DNA from: Aporrectodea caliginosa
Taxonomy: Eukaryota; Annelida; Clitellata; Crassiclitellata; Lumbricidae
DNA length: 64,000 nt
Assembly (NCBI GenBank): GCA_020284085.1
Contig: JACEVL010000143.1
Span: 1,038,746 to 1,102,745, forward strand
Reading direction: 5' to 3'
The position numbers and the translations under genes were made by a program. A model generated the notes under the pieces. The model was not told the DNA's origin. It made no database searches and saw only the letters and a program-made list of their open reading frames with translations. Below are positions 26,701 through 41,896 of this stretch, piece by piece (the stretch's first letter is position 1; each line of letters begins with the position of its first letter).

Positions 26701-29700
26701 CAGTATCACTAACAAAAAGAAATAACTTCTTACCCTTGTATATGGAAATCTTGTGTCGTGTTTGATTAAGTTCTTCTGAAATCACAAACATGCAAATATA
26801 AATTTCTGGCAAACCAATTACATCAAGAAGTAAGTTAGTCAGTAAACATTAATGCGACTGAGAAGTATGTCAAGACTATACAAGAAATGAAGGAAAATAT
26901 CTGCAACCACAACACACATGCATAAAACTCCACAACACACAAAACATAGCAAGTAACTATGCAGAAAATAAGAAATATAATTTCCACAATTGACGACATT
27001 AATACACACAATTCATACAATTACAAAAACAAACAACTTGGCTTATGCTACATTAATAAAGACAACACCAAAGAAATATAAATTTTGTTTAATGCATATC
27101 ACTACATATGCTCTAAGCAACACAAACTTGACTTTGGGACCTAAGTCAACAACCATGTAATATCAGATTTCATGCTAATGCACATTATGAAGCACATCAC
27201 ACAGACTGAGTTATGTACACATGCACTCTTTGATATGAAATGCCATTTATTATCTCATAAACAGATGGCTCCAAGTATGAAATAATGCTTAAAAAACTTA
27301 ATAAATATATGCTCCATATGAAATAAAATACTAATACCTTTAATAGTATGCATAAATTAATGTGCATACCATTACATGAACAAAATCACAAGGTACTTTA
27401 TGACAAAGCTTTTCTTTAATGCATAAAAAGGAATAAATTAAGGTGTTCTTGAGAGAATTAAGACAGCCATCACTAATACCTCTACATAATAAGCCAAATA
27501 ATCCCATAATAGTCAGTTAAAACAAATATTATAAAATATGAACTATATATACAAAAATGTGAAAGCAAGTTTCTTCAAACTGCAATTTGAGATTGATTAA
27601 CATAAATTATGGTAAGTAAAATTAAATAAGAAACTGTCAACAATTGGAAGCTTTCTACTCTTTTCTGAGAGCAGTCTCAATTCTGACAGAGATAATCAGT
27701 TTCAAAACTAAACCAGAATATACATCATATATCTACACGGTTAATGAAAGCCTAACTCTTTCGCAGCAACGTTGTTTTGATGAATTTGACCATTATCAGC
27801 GGATATGTACTAAAATGTATGGGAAACGGAAACCAATGCAGCTTATCGTTAATAGGTTAAAATCTTCGGTAATATAAATGTTCAACATATCGATTTATTC
27901 ATATTTTATTTCTGGACAATAATCTGTGATGAAAAAGTTGATCAATTAGTACGGTTACCTCAAAGTTGATAAATATATTAAAGGTCTCAGAAAAATAAAA
28001 TTCAAACATTTTTAAAATTAACAATCCATAAAAAATTTCATACACAGAACAAAATGAAATTCAAAAATTACAGAATTCAGTCCAAACATGAGTTTATATT
28101 CTTTATAATCAATGGTGACACCGACCTTCACCACCGCCAACTTAAAATCTCAAATTTCTGCATCATCAAACGTATTTGATTCAAGATCTGTATTTTGATA
28201 CCTCAAGTACAACATTGGCTGAATGATATAATTTGTTTTTGACCTTGGCTGATGAATAAAAACAGATTTGACTACAGAGAAGCAGCCAATAACTAAGAAG
28301 GAACGTGGCTATTTAAATTTAAATGGCTGGATGTAAATGTTTACCAAAACATCGGTAAAGTTGTGTTTCTGATTTTACCAAACCATTGGAAAACCCATGC
28401 AAGGGATATTTTGACATAGATCTGCAACCTAAGATATAAATAATACTATAAATACAGCTAGTTATAGACTAAAGAGGTACGTTTTTCTTGTGCCAGTGCA
28501 GTCGAAAACGACCGCACTTGCTGCGAAAGAGTTAACTGACAAAGTGGTATTCATGGTATTCACACTGATTTGAGCGTGCTGTTTAGCAGAACACATAAGA
28601 CTATATGGAGAACATCCTGGACTGAATAAGAGTACAAAGCAGAAAAAACTAAAAGCCCTAGTTGGCATGGAGTAAAATTAGGCCAATATTGTGGCAGTAA
28701 TTCCCATCTTCCTATACCTGTTTCCACAGATGGATCGCTGGATGCATTAACCGAATCCAACACATTTTCCACTTGCGTCATGTTCCACATAGCTGTCAAC
28801 ATAGAGGAATAATCCATTCTCCACTTACACGCACAACATCGACCGCCACACGGCAAACAGAAACCAGCAACACTCAAAGCAAAGCAAACAACGCTAACAT
28901 AGCTCACGTCACATGCATGCAAATAAATATCCAGAGTTCCATGTATTGTAAGAAAACGCATATATCCTGCAGTCAAAAGAAACACGTTGCTCCCAGCACA
29001 AAGTAATCACGGACGACTTCAAATGCTGACTAAAGAGGTCGAAAAATTTCTTAGCATTCTTAAGAGAAGTCACATGCATGCAAAAATGAAAATTTTAATT
29101 TATCACATGTATGAGATATTTAAAATTTAACCATGATTGATTACAACAGCTTCAACGTAAACAACTGCATTTCCACATGATCACAGCTATAACAAACACT
29201 CATCCTCAATAACAACCTAACTTACCAAAACTACCAAAATGCCTCACTTTTTACAGGCAATATAATTCCATTCTTCTTAAACTTCAGTACTGTGCAGTTA
29301 ATATTATATCAGTGAATATATAACTGCTCTTCAGAAACACTTATTCTTCCTCTAATACTCCAACATCTGGTTACATCTGTGAATATTGCTCCTATTCCGA
29401 CCCTCAGCAAAATCTCACTGCTCTTCTGAAACCATATTTTCTTCTGTTTCTTGATGGTAAGTAAAACAGTTAACAAAATAACCGCTATTTTTGATGAAAT
29501 GGTGCAAAATACTGACTGAGAAGAGAGGTTTCTGAATCTGCGTCTGTTGTATCAATATCCTTGTGATTTCTTTGGTCATCGACAATCTCTCTCTCTTCAT
29601 CATCATCAGATTTCTCATCAGCCAGTAGCTGCAAATCCAGCAGGTTAACAAGGTCTACCTGAATGCCTGTAACAACAGCCAACAAAATTTTCTCAGTTAT

Positions 29701-32700
29701 CAGTTAAATGAGGAGTGTGTACTAAAATACATGGAAAACTAATCCCTCTTATCCTTCAAGGGCTAATAAAAATTAATTTATTACAAGTGCACATGCAACT
29801 TGCACTTCTATCACTAATAAAAACTGTTGAGAAAAAAGGACACAAATAATTGCTGCATAACTTAACAAGATATATTTTGTGTTCTTAAGACACAAAAGAT
29901 TTATATTCTAAACTAGTTATTCCTGATCTCTTGTCCTCATACAAAAAATGTACAGTTGTTCAAATTTAACTTGACAAGAGTTCAGTGGTCGGTGAGAGAA
30001 AGTATACCATAAAAATGTAATCGTATTTCAAGTAAAACAGGAAAGAATATATTATTTATCTCAAGTGGATGATAAGACAATAACAGCATAACTTAAAATG
30101 TCGCTTCTTTCAGTAATATATGAGAAAGTCGTAGTTTTGTATAACCGAGATCTGTAACATTGCACAAATGAGAAGAACGACAGTTTGAGAAAGAACACTG
30201 ACCCCGACTGTTGAACTCTGGGATTTTCTGTTGTTCAGTTGACATCTTCTTCATTGCCTCCAACTTTGCTGTAAAAGAAAGCAAGACTTTAACAAATGTT
30301 TTCTTAGCTTCTTCTTTAAGTTTCCTGCCGTTATAATGTCCCATAGCACCACTCCTCTCGATGTTGGGCTTTCTAGTTCAGCGTACTGAATCCATCCACC
30401 ACCATCCCGTCCAGGAGCATCTATCTAGGTCTTCCTCTTGTTACCTTTCCCTCAACATTTCCGTCAACGACAGGTTCTTAGCAGTAAAACTTTGATCAGT
30501 ACCAGAGACTGACCAGCAAGTACAAATGACAGGCAAATTGTTCCAATCTGTCAAGAGCAATTTCATGCAGTAAATTCAGCCATCACTATGTTCTGTCCAT
30601 GACACAGATATGGATTGCAATCCTTAAACATTATGCAGCATCATCCCAAATACTTTCCTACTAATCCAGTCCATAATTATGACTCTTGGACTGCCATGTG
30701 ACCTCTTCCAATCTTTAGGGGCTTTATCAGCACACGTAAGAAAACACATAGGACTCTCTTACTGGCCATTTCGATCGAACAATTAAAATTTGTTTCATTT
30801 ACGGATAACAGTGGAAATTAGTACGGTTGCCATTTTGATCATGACTGCCTTGTCAGAATCTTGGACTGGATCTTCAGGATTCTCCACATGTAGCACATAT
30901 TTAAACTATATAGTAATGACAAAAGAACCTATGTTTTAGAACCATTTCCTTATAAAGCAATAGTTCTATTCAGACAGAGCACAAAGTCCTGACATAACTT
31001 CACTCAAAGAAAATTATTCTAATTTGAGGCTTCTTAAAAACCTACCTTTCATGTTGTTCAGCTGTTCTGCACTGAAGTCATTATCAGCCTGTAATGATTC
31101 AACCTAAAATATATATTTGGTTGTTGGTTACAAGCCACTTCTTCTGTCTAAATGCTGACCAACTTATAATAAACTTGTTCTATCAACTTCTTAATTGAGC
31201 TACATGTCTCATTACAAAGTATATGGTGAGGTACAGTTACTAGCAAATAATTCAGTTTAAACTCTGTCTCATAGTTCACTAAACATTCCATTCAAATCAG
31301 TCCAGCCCACCTATCGCCACATCTTTGTCATCAAATATTGTCCACGATCAGTGGATAACATTGCTAATGATAAGACAATCTTTTTTGTGAAGCAGTCAAA
31401 AAAGCCTGACATGTTGTGCCACGTCGTGAATTAAAGGACAGGTTTTCGAGATGATGCACTGTGTTATAGTGTCTACATTTAAGTGAAACATACTCAATCC
31501 CAGGTGAGCCAGTGATGGCAGTTACAAAGTGAACTATGACTTTACCTTAACTTACCATACACACTCCCAAACTTGTGTAAGCAGTTCAAATCCAAATATA
31601 GCAGAGACAGAATCAAGACACTGCATCAAAGTGTTTGTAATGATTAGAAGCGGATTAGCACTGAAACTGAACAAGTAAAAATTCAGCACTAACTTTGGCT
31701 TGAAGAATTTCTTCGTGTTTTCCCAGTTCCTCCAATTTAAGCTGAAGTTCAAGTTTCTCTTTTTCCAATTCCTCTTGTTCCTCTTGATGCTTCTTTTCCA
31801 CATCCTTTATAACAAAAACCAATATACAACAACTAAATAAAAATACATTTAATTTGATGATAACCAAAAAACAGTGCATACAATTTTATGTTTATTTAGT
31901 TTTCTTTGTGGAGTCTCTTTGAGGTAGCACAGAGAAATCTCAAAATACATGTCACCTGCTCAGATAATTAGGCTAAATTAAATAATAAAGAACAATCAAT
32001 TATTTACATCTAATGCATTAAGTAGGTTGAATCTAGAAAGTTCCAATATATGTTTAATATTTTTTACATGTTGACTCAGATTGTAATATTAATCAACAAC
32101 AAATTTCAGTCAATTTTTTCCAAATAGCTTTTTAAGCTATCCAAAGAAAATTTATCCAAGAATTTGATAGCTGTTCAAGTTTATTATAAAATTGACATTT
32201 AGATTTTTAAAATGGCCAACACTTTAAACACGAATGCAGTCACAGAATCTGCCAAAATCATACAATCCATAACGATTTTAATTTGATCGTAGTTATTGCT
32301 ACCTGGATCCTTTCATGAAGATCTCGTACTTCTTGAAGTTGTTCCTGATACTTTTCAGCCAGCTGCTGCAGCTCTTTCTGTGAGAGCTGACACATCTCTT
32401 GCAAATGGGAACACTCCTCCTCTGAATTGTTCAAAGAACGCTACAAGAAAACGACAAAGACACAGCCAACATCAGACTAACAACCATAACAGCATAAGAG
32501 CACCTACAGACATAAAAAATATACACTGAAACTAGGGATGTTAAACGAAATTCGGAAACGAATTTCGGTTTTGAAAACGAAATTCGGTTTTTATTATTGA
32601 CAAAACGAAATTCGAATTAAAAAAAAATCATTTTTCGTAGTGAAAATTTCAAGAAATGCCAGAAAGAATTAATTCATGCATTTCTTTTAGTGTTTACGAT

Positions 32701-35700
32701 TGTTTTCATCGAATATAGCCGGCAGATAAGAAGGTGTTTATTAACGTACATTACGGTACCTAATATATAAAATAACTTGCGTTATATACAGTGGCGTAAC
32801 GAGGGGTTTCTGCGCCCGGGGGCAAAGTTTAAAGAGTGCGCCCCTTCATAATTTTCTAGTTGACTGTTAATCGTTCGTATCATAGGTCTAGTATTATAAT
32901 AATACTGGGTAACAGTGTGCACTAATTTAATACAATTGCATAGGCTATATGATATAGTTTCCAGATTTTATTCAATGTTTTTTCTCTGTAATAAGTAATG
33001 CAACATAACTTGGAAACGATTTTTATATACGAAAAGACAAATTTAAAGAACAGAGAGGTCAGTGGTGAGTAATAGCTTAGACTTGTTTAAAAGGTTCGCT
33101 ATTGTAACACGACTAGTAACATATTGTCATAATTGTCTTTTAAGAACCAAAGATTAAGAAAGGCTAAGAAACTGCTACTGGAAACAAGCTAATTTTTCTG
33201 GTTTTTGCAAATCCATCTATTAATTTGTCAAAATCGAGTTGATCAAGGTTCGAAAACCGTTCAGAACTGTTACACTACATTACAATGCATCGTTGGCCTA
33301 TATCTATATATTTTCATCTATTTTATCTCGGCTATGTTCTCATAATTTACGTAGTTATTGGTTCAGTTGATCTTTGGGGGTGGGGGCGCTAGATTTACGC
33401 TTGGCACGGGGCGCAATTATAACTTGCTACTTCGCTGACTATTCTTGCCACATTTTAAACTGAAAATCAACTTGTGCTTATTTTAAATTTAATATATTTA
33501 ATTATTTAATTTAATAATACAATTTCTGTTGCATAGTACTTAACACTCAGGGCTAATTTTGCGCCCCCAAGGTGCTGCGCCCGGGGGCGGCCGCCCCCCT
33601 CTGACCCCCCCTCGTTACGCCACTGGTTATATAATAATATATTAAATTTTCTATGAAGGCCAATAAAAAACGAAATTCGGTTTAAAATCGGATTTCTAAA
33701 ACCGAAATTCGGATTGCCAAAAAAACCGATTCTAACAACCCTAACTGAAACAACGACTTCATTGCATTAAATAGCTTTTGCATAACAAAACCCTACTTCA
33801 ATAAATCCTATCAAATGATGCAACAGAAAATATCACAATCCATGATACCTATAAAAGCTGCAAAGTTGATTTGATATGCCTAATAATGCCTACTGACTTA
33901 GTTATACCGCTCCCTTAGAAGCCCTGAATCATGTGATTTGTTGAAGTTGCGTTTTGTCAGCTCCTGAGTTCAAAAACGAGTATTGTATTGTATTATATTG
34001 TCACTACTCTTCTGGCTAAGCTCTTTTGGCTAATAGAATCATGGTGGCTTCGAATTTGACAATAACAATGCAATAATAGCATTCATGCTGAAGTCATTCA
34101 CAAAGTACAGATATTTATAGTGCTCACCTCTAATTCCGAAAGTTTCCTGACAGCCTCCAGTTTCTCCTCTAGCACTCGACGTAGAGACTCCTTCACAAAG
34201 GAAACAATACACAGTTATGCACATGAAGAACCCTTCAAGTTATCAACTAGAGGAATATGGTTATCTCATTAGCTATTGGCTAGTAATTAGCATATCAGCA
34301 CCACCTTCAACTAGAAATTTCTCAAATTGATAGAGAAAACAGATGTACATTTGAACCAAATTTAATTCCTTATGAAAATAAAAAGCACGTCAAATTATCT
34401 GAATCATGAATCAGAAGAGAAGTTACCTTAGCTGTTGTCTCATAACTTGATTTGTCTTGATGTAGCGCTACTAGCTCTTGTCTTAGACTGTCCTCAGTTT
34501 GCAACTGTTTAACAAACAATCAAAGAATGATCAATTATAATCAGAACAAAAGAAGTGATTCAACGCAGGTAAATTCTTCATCAAGAACATTCTCAGAAGA
34601 AAAATAAGAAAAGGGCAACCCCTTAAGTCGGCCCTGAGAGGCAGATCATGTACAATCAGTGTACCAGTAATAGCTCAGTTGGCCAGGGGGCATAAGTGGG
34701 GTCACAGTCTTGAAACAAATTTCTGCCCTGGGAGGATTCTAAAGGAAATTAAAATAAAATTACTGGAAAATAAAGCTGTTAACAAAAGTGTAAGATTATA
34801 TTCTAGTTGTCATAGCCAAGAATATAAAAGCGAAGAATAAATTTCTAATCCAATCAGAAGCAAGATTAAACATTTAATAACTATGAGCACACTAAAATAA
34901 CTGAAGTTTATCTTGAACAGAAATATTATAACATAAGCTTTAACTGTAATTTATGCAAAAATGATACAATACATCCTATGCTAGCTGCCTAAGTAGGTCT
35001 AACATAATCTATTAGGAAATCTCTACAAATTGCAGTACTGTCAATTATAAACAAAGAAATCTGATGAAAGATGGCTACGCTGTGAAACATGGTATTTCAC
35101 TTAGTATCTTAAGAATGTGGTTTCTACAATCAAATGAACAAAGTTGTGCCTGGCTCTGTAAACAAACCTTGCCATATGCAGACAACTGGTTCTCAAGAAC
35201 TTCCAGTCGCGACAGCAACCGATCTTCATCAATCAATGCCTACACAGACAAATCAGAAAAAGACCTATATTACAGATGCCTCAGCAGTACATCTGCAGCG
35301 TCAGCTAAATGGCACTGCAGTTACCATGCCAACGGCTAGACTGCTAGGAACAGCTGTAAAAGCCAATGAGATCTTAGAAGAATGGCTCACAAGAACACTC
35401 TCTTCTTCATCTGATACAAGTAGAGTATGTACGCAGACCCAACGAACAGTTACATGCAGACACCAACAATAAGAGGCTACTCAGAATCAGGAATGTTACA
35501 CTACAGTGCAATGGTATCACATAGCAACAATAACACTAAATATTCACATTATAGCCATTACATAATTTGCTGACTTGTATAATCTACAGTAATACAACCA
35601 GTAATACATATATCAACGTGCATATGTAACAAGTCATGGGAAGCAAAGCATAGAACAACTATCAAATCCTGTTACAGAAACTTTTCAGCCAATAACGAAT

Positions 35701-38700
35701 AAACGCAAATAAGGGTGGTGCAGCAACTAAGATGTAGAATGCTATATTTTCCCTCAATGTCTGTCATTTAAATTCAGATGTTTTAGCCCACTGATCATCG
35801 TACAGTTTCACCATGCTCCAATCCAATTTTCAGGCAATTAAGTTTTACCTCTTAAGTTTAAACCCAAATAACTCCCCGAATTTGTAGATATAGGCTTTAA
35901 ATTTTATAGACATAAATCAAACCAGTTTATTGAAGTGACACAGATGAGCTCGTCACTTTTAAAGGTTTGAGCTTGGATCTTGCACTAAATCACAAATGGT
36001 TTTGACTGCTGTGTTTGCATCAGCAGGCACTGCATCTCACCTGCCATCCGTTCTCTGTTGCTTCCTGTGTGCTCTGCACCAGTCGCTGTAACGTAGCCAA
36101 TTTGTTCTCAAGCATCTGTTCTCTGTGAAGAGCCTCCTATAAGCAAGTAAGAGAAAGGATGTTCACCCACAGAACAGAACAGATCACTAGACTTGTTAAC
36201 TTACAGTGAGCAAAAAAGCTACAACTGAACATCAAGTCTGATTATATTGCATTGCAAACAACAAAGTTAAATCAGAGGCAATTCTTGTCACAACAAAATA
36301 TGCATCCTTTCTCTTCACATTCAGCTTTTGACCCTTCAGGAACCAAAATCCCATCACCAAACAAATGTAAAACTCTTGGTATCATTGTTGATAGCTTAAT
36401 CACTATGACTTCAAAAGTATGTTGAAAGTCTACTTGAAAGTCTTGCTTCTATCACATCAGAACATTTAATCACATCAAGCATTCTCCTACTGAACATATG
36501 GCTAAAACAATCGCTTGAACACTGGTTGGCTCTCAATCAGACTGTGTGAATAGTGCTTTCTGGTATATCCTCCTTAAATCTAAACAGCTCCCAGTGGTTC
36601 AAAACTCGTTTTGGGGTTGTCACATGTTCTTACTTTCCTGTCTGGATCAGATGTCTTGGATCACCTTCATGAGCTATTTCTTCATCGGGGTTTGCAGCTG
36701 AATGCCACATTACAGTTTACATTATGTCATCAGATGCATTGGATCACCTTCATGAGCTTCATTGGTTTGCAGTTGAATGCCACATTAAGTTTATGATTGT
36801 AAGACCTATCTTTAAGGCTCTGGACACCGACCTTCCCTCATATCTTAATTATACATTGCCTCCAAGACAGTTGTATTTTCTTATACTGGCTTGTTGCCAG
36901 AACCTAGGTTCAGGACAACTGTACAATCACATGCTTTCAGCTGCTATGATCCACGTATTTGGAATCATCTAACAAAAGGCTTGACACACCAACTTTTACT
37001 TCTCATCATTTACATCACTAGGCATGACTCACTATTTAGGTAAGGCTTTTGCATGACTCTGTCTTGCCCCTAGCAAAAGATCCACACTTCAGATTCAGAT
37101 TAACTTGTGGCAAGTGCTTTAGGTAGATAAATTCATATTTTATTATATTCTCATTTTTAATAATTATATCACAAATGAAGGCATTGTTCACTTACCTGAA
37201 GGCATTGTGCTAACTGGTAAAGTTCCTGAGACTGAAGTGTACTGTTTGCTGACCCATTTGCGAAAGTAGTGGAATGACTGCAAAATACACAATTAATTCA
37301 TTAGTGCATATTTACTAAACTAAACCGCAGTTAACAACAAGGGGCAATTGCTGCAATGCTAAAGAATGTCATATGAGAAGTAGGCATAATGCATTAAACC
37401 TGCTCCAAGTGGAAAACTTCCTATTACTGGTCATTATGAACATGAACAAATTTGTCATATCTCATAGTTAAATAAACAGATAAAGAATATAACAATATGA
37501 ATAATGATACACACAAGAACTGCTCAGTTGATATGATATGACTCACAGCTTCAAGCACTAAACTGCTAATGGGCATGCACTCTGGAACCCTGAAACCCTA
37601 TTCTTTTCGTGAGACCTTCCTTCATGGTACTAGAAACAAGCTGGTATGATTAAAAACACAGTAGCAGAAGATACCAGCAGCGAAACAACAGTCACTGTAG
37701 AACTCTGGGAAGTTTTGCAATTGGGGGCAGCATCAGTGCATAAGTGATTTTACAAAGAAAATATCACAAGCGGTTTTACAAAGAAATTTATCACAATCTA
37801 TGATAAACACTTTGGTCTAACTCAAACTAACTCAAACTATAACTTTACAGTTAAAAATAGAAGACTTCTAAAAATAAAAGACTTCATGCATTTCATATTA
37901 TTGTTGACAACAAAATACTGGCACATGATATATTTACCAAAAATTAAAGATTTAGTGCAGCTCTAATTGTTTATTTCTCCACTTACAAAATCATACATTG
38001 TATACGAAACAATTTGTGTAAACATTTATCCATAAAGAAACTGAATAATTATTGTTTCATATTAACTATAAACTTTTAGTTTGCAGAGAGAATGTACGCA
38101 CATTATACCAGTGATAGCAAAGACTTTATTCATTTCATCATTGTTGATCACAGATCACTTGAACAAAGTCTAGTAACCATTTAATTGCGATTGCCAGTGT
38201 GCTTGATCATTTTATGAAGTGTATTAAAACAAGTTAGCATGCATTAATATTGCAGCAAAGGTCTAAATTTTAATTTAAACTTGTTTTAATGGATTCACAC
38301 TTCAAAACAAAATATAAATCGACATTAACGGTTTGTGACCCATAATACTAATACAGTTCAACCTACTCTATGTCTAAGTCAAAATCAATTTTTAGGATCA
38401 ATTTTCTAAAATTTCTAAGCTTATACTGCACAAGGTCACATACTGTATATGAAACACTTCGTGCCAAAAAGAGTGTATCCATTTAAGAAACTCAATAATA
38501 ATAGTGTTAAATTAGTTAGAAAGTTTTAATTTTTAGAGAAATAATGCAGCCACATTATAACAGCGTCAAAGGTAAAATAAAAAGCTCACCCCAAATCCTG
38601 TGGGTTTAACTTTATTTTAAAAATATTGCTTTATTAAGAAGATCTGCTAAATATATAACTATAAATAATTTAAAGAGCAGAAACAGAGGAGGCACAGTAT

Positions 38701-41700
38701 CAAAAGCAGAAGACACTAGCTGTAATAAAAATGGTATACCATACTGGAAATTCAGGGTACATGGTAAAGAAACATTGGTCTGCAATTTACCTGTTTGTGG
38801 CTTCACGTCCATCTGGATGGAAGAGTTGTATAGTTGCAATAATACAACTGTGCGTAACTGGAAGAAACACCACAGAACGTATTCATTACTTCATATGGGA
38901 ATCAAACACGAAACAGACAATTGTCAAGAAGTCTGGAGCAGGTCATTTACTGAAAGTCATTTTGCCAAACTGTCTTCTTCTCTAAAAATTTCACGGTCCC
39001 AATTTGAGATTCACATGACTGAACATGAAGTAAGTCAGTTTTGATTGTTATCAAGAAAGTGATCTTTGGCACTGGATTACATTCTTGCCTATCATAAGTT
39101 TGTTGGATAAGAAATTCATCCTTGAATTACTGGCTTTATAAATTTATAAAGAAATTGAAACTCAATCAGAATCTTTTGCAGCAATAGTGCACATGGTTTT
39201 GATTATTCAGACTTTTTTTATTAAAAATATTAACTTCTGTAGCACAAGAATTTAAGCGATGAACCTGCATCTATGCAGTATGTCAAAACTTTTTAGAACC
39301 TTCAGATGTGAGAGAAAAGCGATATGGAACTGAAGAAACCACAAAGCTATCTTAGTGGTTTCTACAATTTCATATAGCTTTTCTCTCACATCTGAAGGTT
39401 CTAAAAAGTTTTGACATAATGTTTTCTTGTCTAAAGATTGAAAGGTATTAACCCTTTGCTATCTGGAGATGCAAATAAATGATCTACCTGGCCTAGTGGA
39501 AGCTCAAGCTTCTGCTGACCAGAGAAATCCATAATATGAATCACTGCCTGATAAAACCAGTTTCTTTGAACTAGCTATCAGTAAGTGATGAAAATGTTCG
39601 TGTTTATCTCTTAGCCTTTACAAGGATAAATGCTTGCAGTAAACACACATGGATTCTGTCAGTTTTTGAAGAAAACCATTCACTGAGCACTAGCTCAAGT
39701 ATTACTAGAAGTATCCAAAAAGGTGGACCTCCCTAAGAGATTTTCAACATAAACTAAATCTGTCTCTGCAGCATTAACACTTTAATGACGGGCTGCTTTG
39801 GTTCCCCAGTCACTTTTAGTACACTCTCGTCATGAAAGGGTTCAGGAGAATCTGATCAAATTTTGTCCATGTAATTGCCTTGAGTTCAACCATATGCATA
39901 TCAATGTAATTGCTGCAGGGTTTAACCAAATGTAGGTCCATGTAATGGCCCAAAGTTCAACCCACAGTATGTCCATATAATTGTCCAGAGTTTACTCAAA
40001 TACAAGTTCAAACAATTTCCCCAGAGTTCAACCAAATCCATGTAATTGCTCCAAACTTTAAGAGGCCTAACTGTTATAAAACGGTTTAAATGGAAGAACT
40101 TTTTACGCTTAAGTTCTTAAGTTAAGGCAAATTTCAGTACTCACTAGGGAAAAGCAACCTGAGAGCAATTGCCAACTGCTGCCATTATGCGGGTTCTCTA
40201 CTTCACAATAAAAATTCTGACAGACAAATACCAGGCTGAAAATAGCTCTGCCACAAACCAGACTAGAGTTGTTTCCGATATCCTGTGCCTATCGGACTGG
40301 TACTATCACCAGTGTTTGTCAGCTGCGTCTGGAGAGCTGCTGAAATGTTATTCAGAAGTGGCGCTAAACAAATGCCCACTAACAATGCCAACTTCAACTG
40401 GAATTTAATGAAAATGCACTTAAATCATTCAGAGCATTTACAAAACATTCCATCAAGACGCCTACTCAGAAGACCTCCAAGTCGAGCCCAACAAAAAGGA
40501 ACAGTTTGAGCTATAGATACGAGGTGCATGATCTGTAGCCATCCCAAGTACAGGACCTCACCACTCAAAAGGCCTAACACAATACTGTAAAAGTGCATAC
40601 AAAAGCAGCAACACGTCATAAAAACACAAACGTTTAAGCTTAAAACTATTTATCCGGTTCTCAAACCTACAGAACAGAGACTAACAGGAATTACACTATT
40701 CTGCATAAAATGCGTAATTGATGATTTTGAACAAACCTTTGCGTGAGTTTTCCATGACATCGACACCAAACTGGACCGTGTCATTGGAAAAGATCTCGCG
40801 TGGTGCACTCTCTTCGGAGCCTTTGCTAAGGCGATGGCTGTTGACGAATGTACCATTGCTGCTTTTTGTGTCTTGAAGAAAAAACTAAAAAGAAAAAACC
40901 TTCTTTAATGCACTTCAGATTCAGTTTGTAAGCAAAATCTTGTGAAGAAGAAAATATGTTCATACGTCAATGGGAAGAACATAAGTTGAATGAGATTAAG
41001 AAGTGGCTTAAGAAGAAAAAAGGGAAGACCATGAATTGAATGGGATTAATAACTGCCTGAAACAACCATCACCTACCTTTAACAGGTGGGAGATAGCTGC
41101 TGAAGGCCATTTAATTGAGCTTTCTATTTATGGCAGTTTACACGAGCCTTGTTCAACTCCAGTAGACTGCCAAAATCATTCACAAGCTCAAATTTAATAT
41201 TCTGGTATCTATAGTTTAACCATTGTAAATTGAGCTGAGGCTAACTTGTGGTAGTCCAGTGCCATGGAGGGCACTGTGAGTGGTCCATACATCAAACATC
41301 AGCTCTGATATAAAATTATCAGCAGGTGTTCTTTATTGTGATCAGACACTATGCTTCTAAATAGTAATACCAATCATTCACCAACATCTGTTTCTGCAAT
41401 TACTCAGTAATAAGAAGATCTCCACTTTGCCATAGCCTTCCATTAAACCATCTACCACAAAATAAAAATGGCAAAATATGTAAGCTTGAGTTATATGAAC
41501 ACCAATTCCTTTCAAGTGTTATAAATGTTTAAAGCAGTGTTCACACATTCAGCTTTGTTCGTCAGAATACTTCTCTGTGTTTTCCAGATCTATTGTTGTC
41601 GGTTATCTATGGTCAAGATCAACTGACAAATCATGACCATAGAGAGATGACTAACGTAGTCTATCTCTCAGCTACTTTCTCACTAAACATCCTGTATGAA

Positions 41701-41850
41701 AACAGTCTTCATTTTTTTCTATTGTATTTCTGTCAAAGATGTTTGCCTTCCTTTCTGATATTAAAGTGAAATATGTCATATATATATATATATATATATA
41801 TATATCTAGACTCATGTGTGTCAAAAAGGAAGTTGTCTATGTATGTATGC

Positions 41851-41896
<46 letters not shown>

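Noticed and set aside
35064..35472. Plus-strand ORFs of 91 and 112 aa
   Set aside because: They overlap SLMAP exon 6 and its introns on the opposite strand and show no domain.
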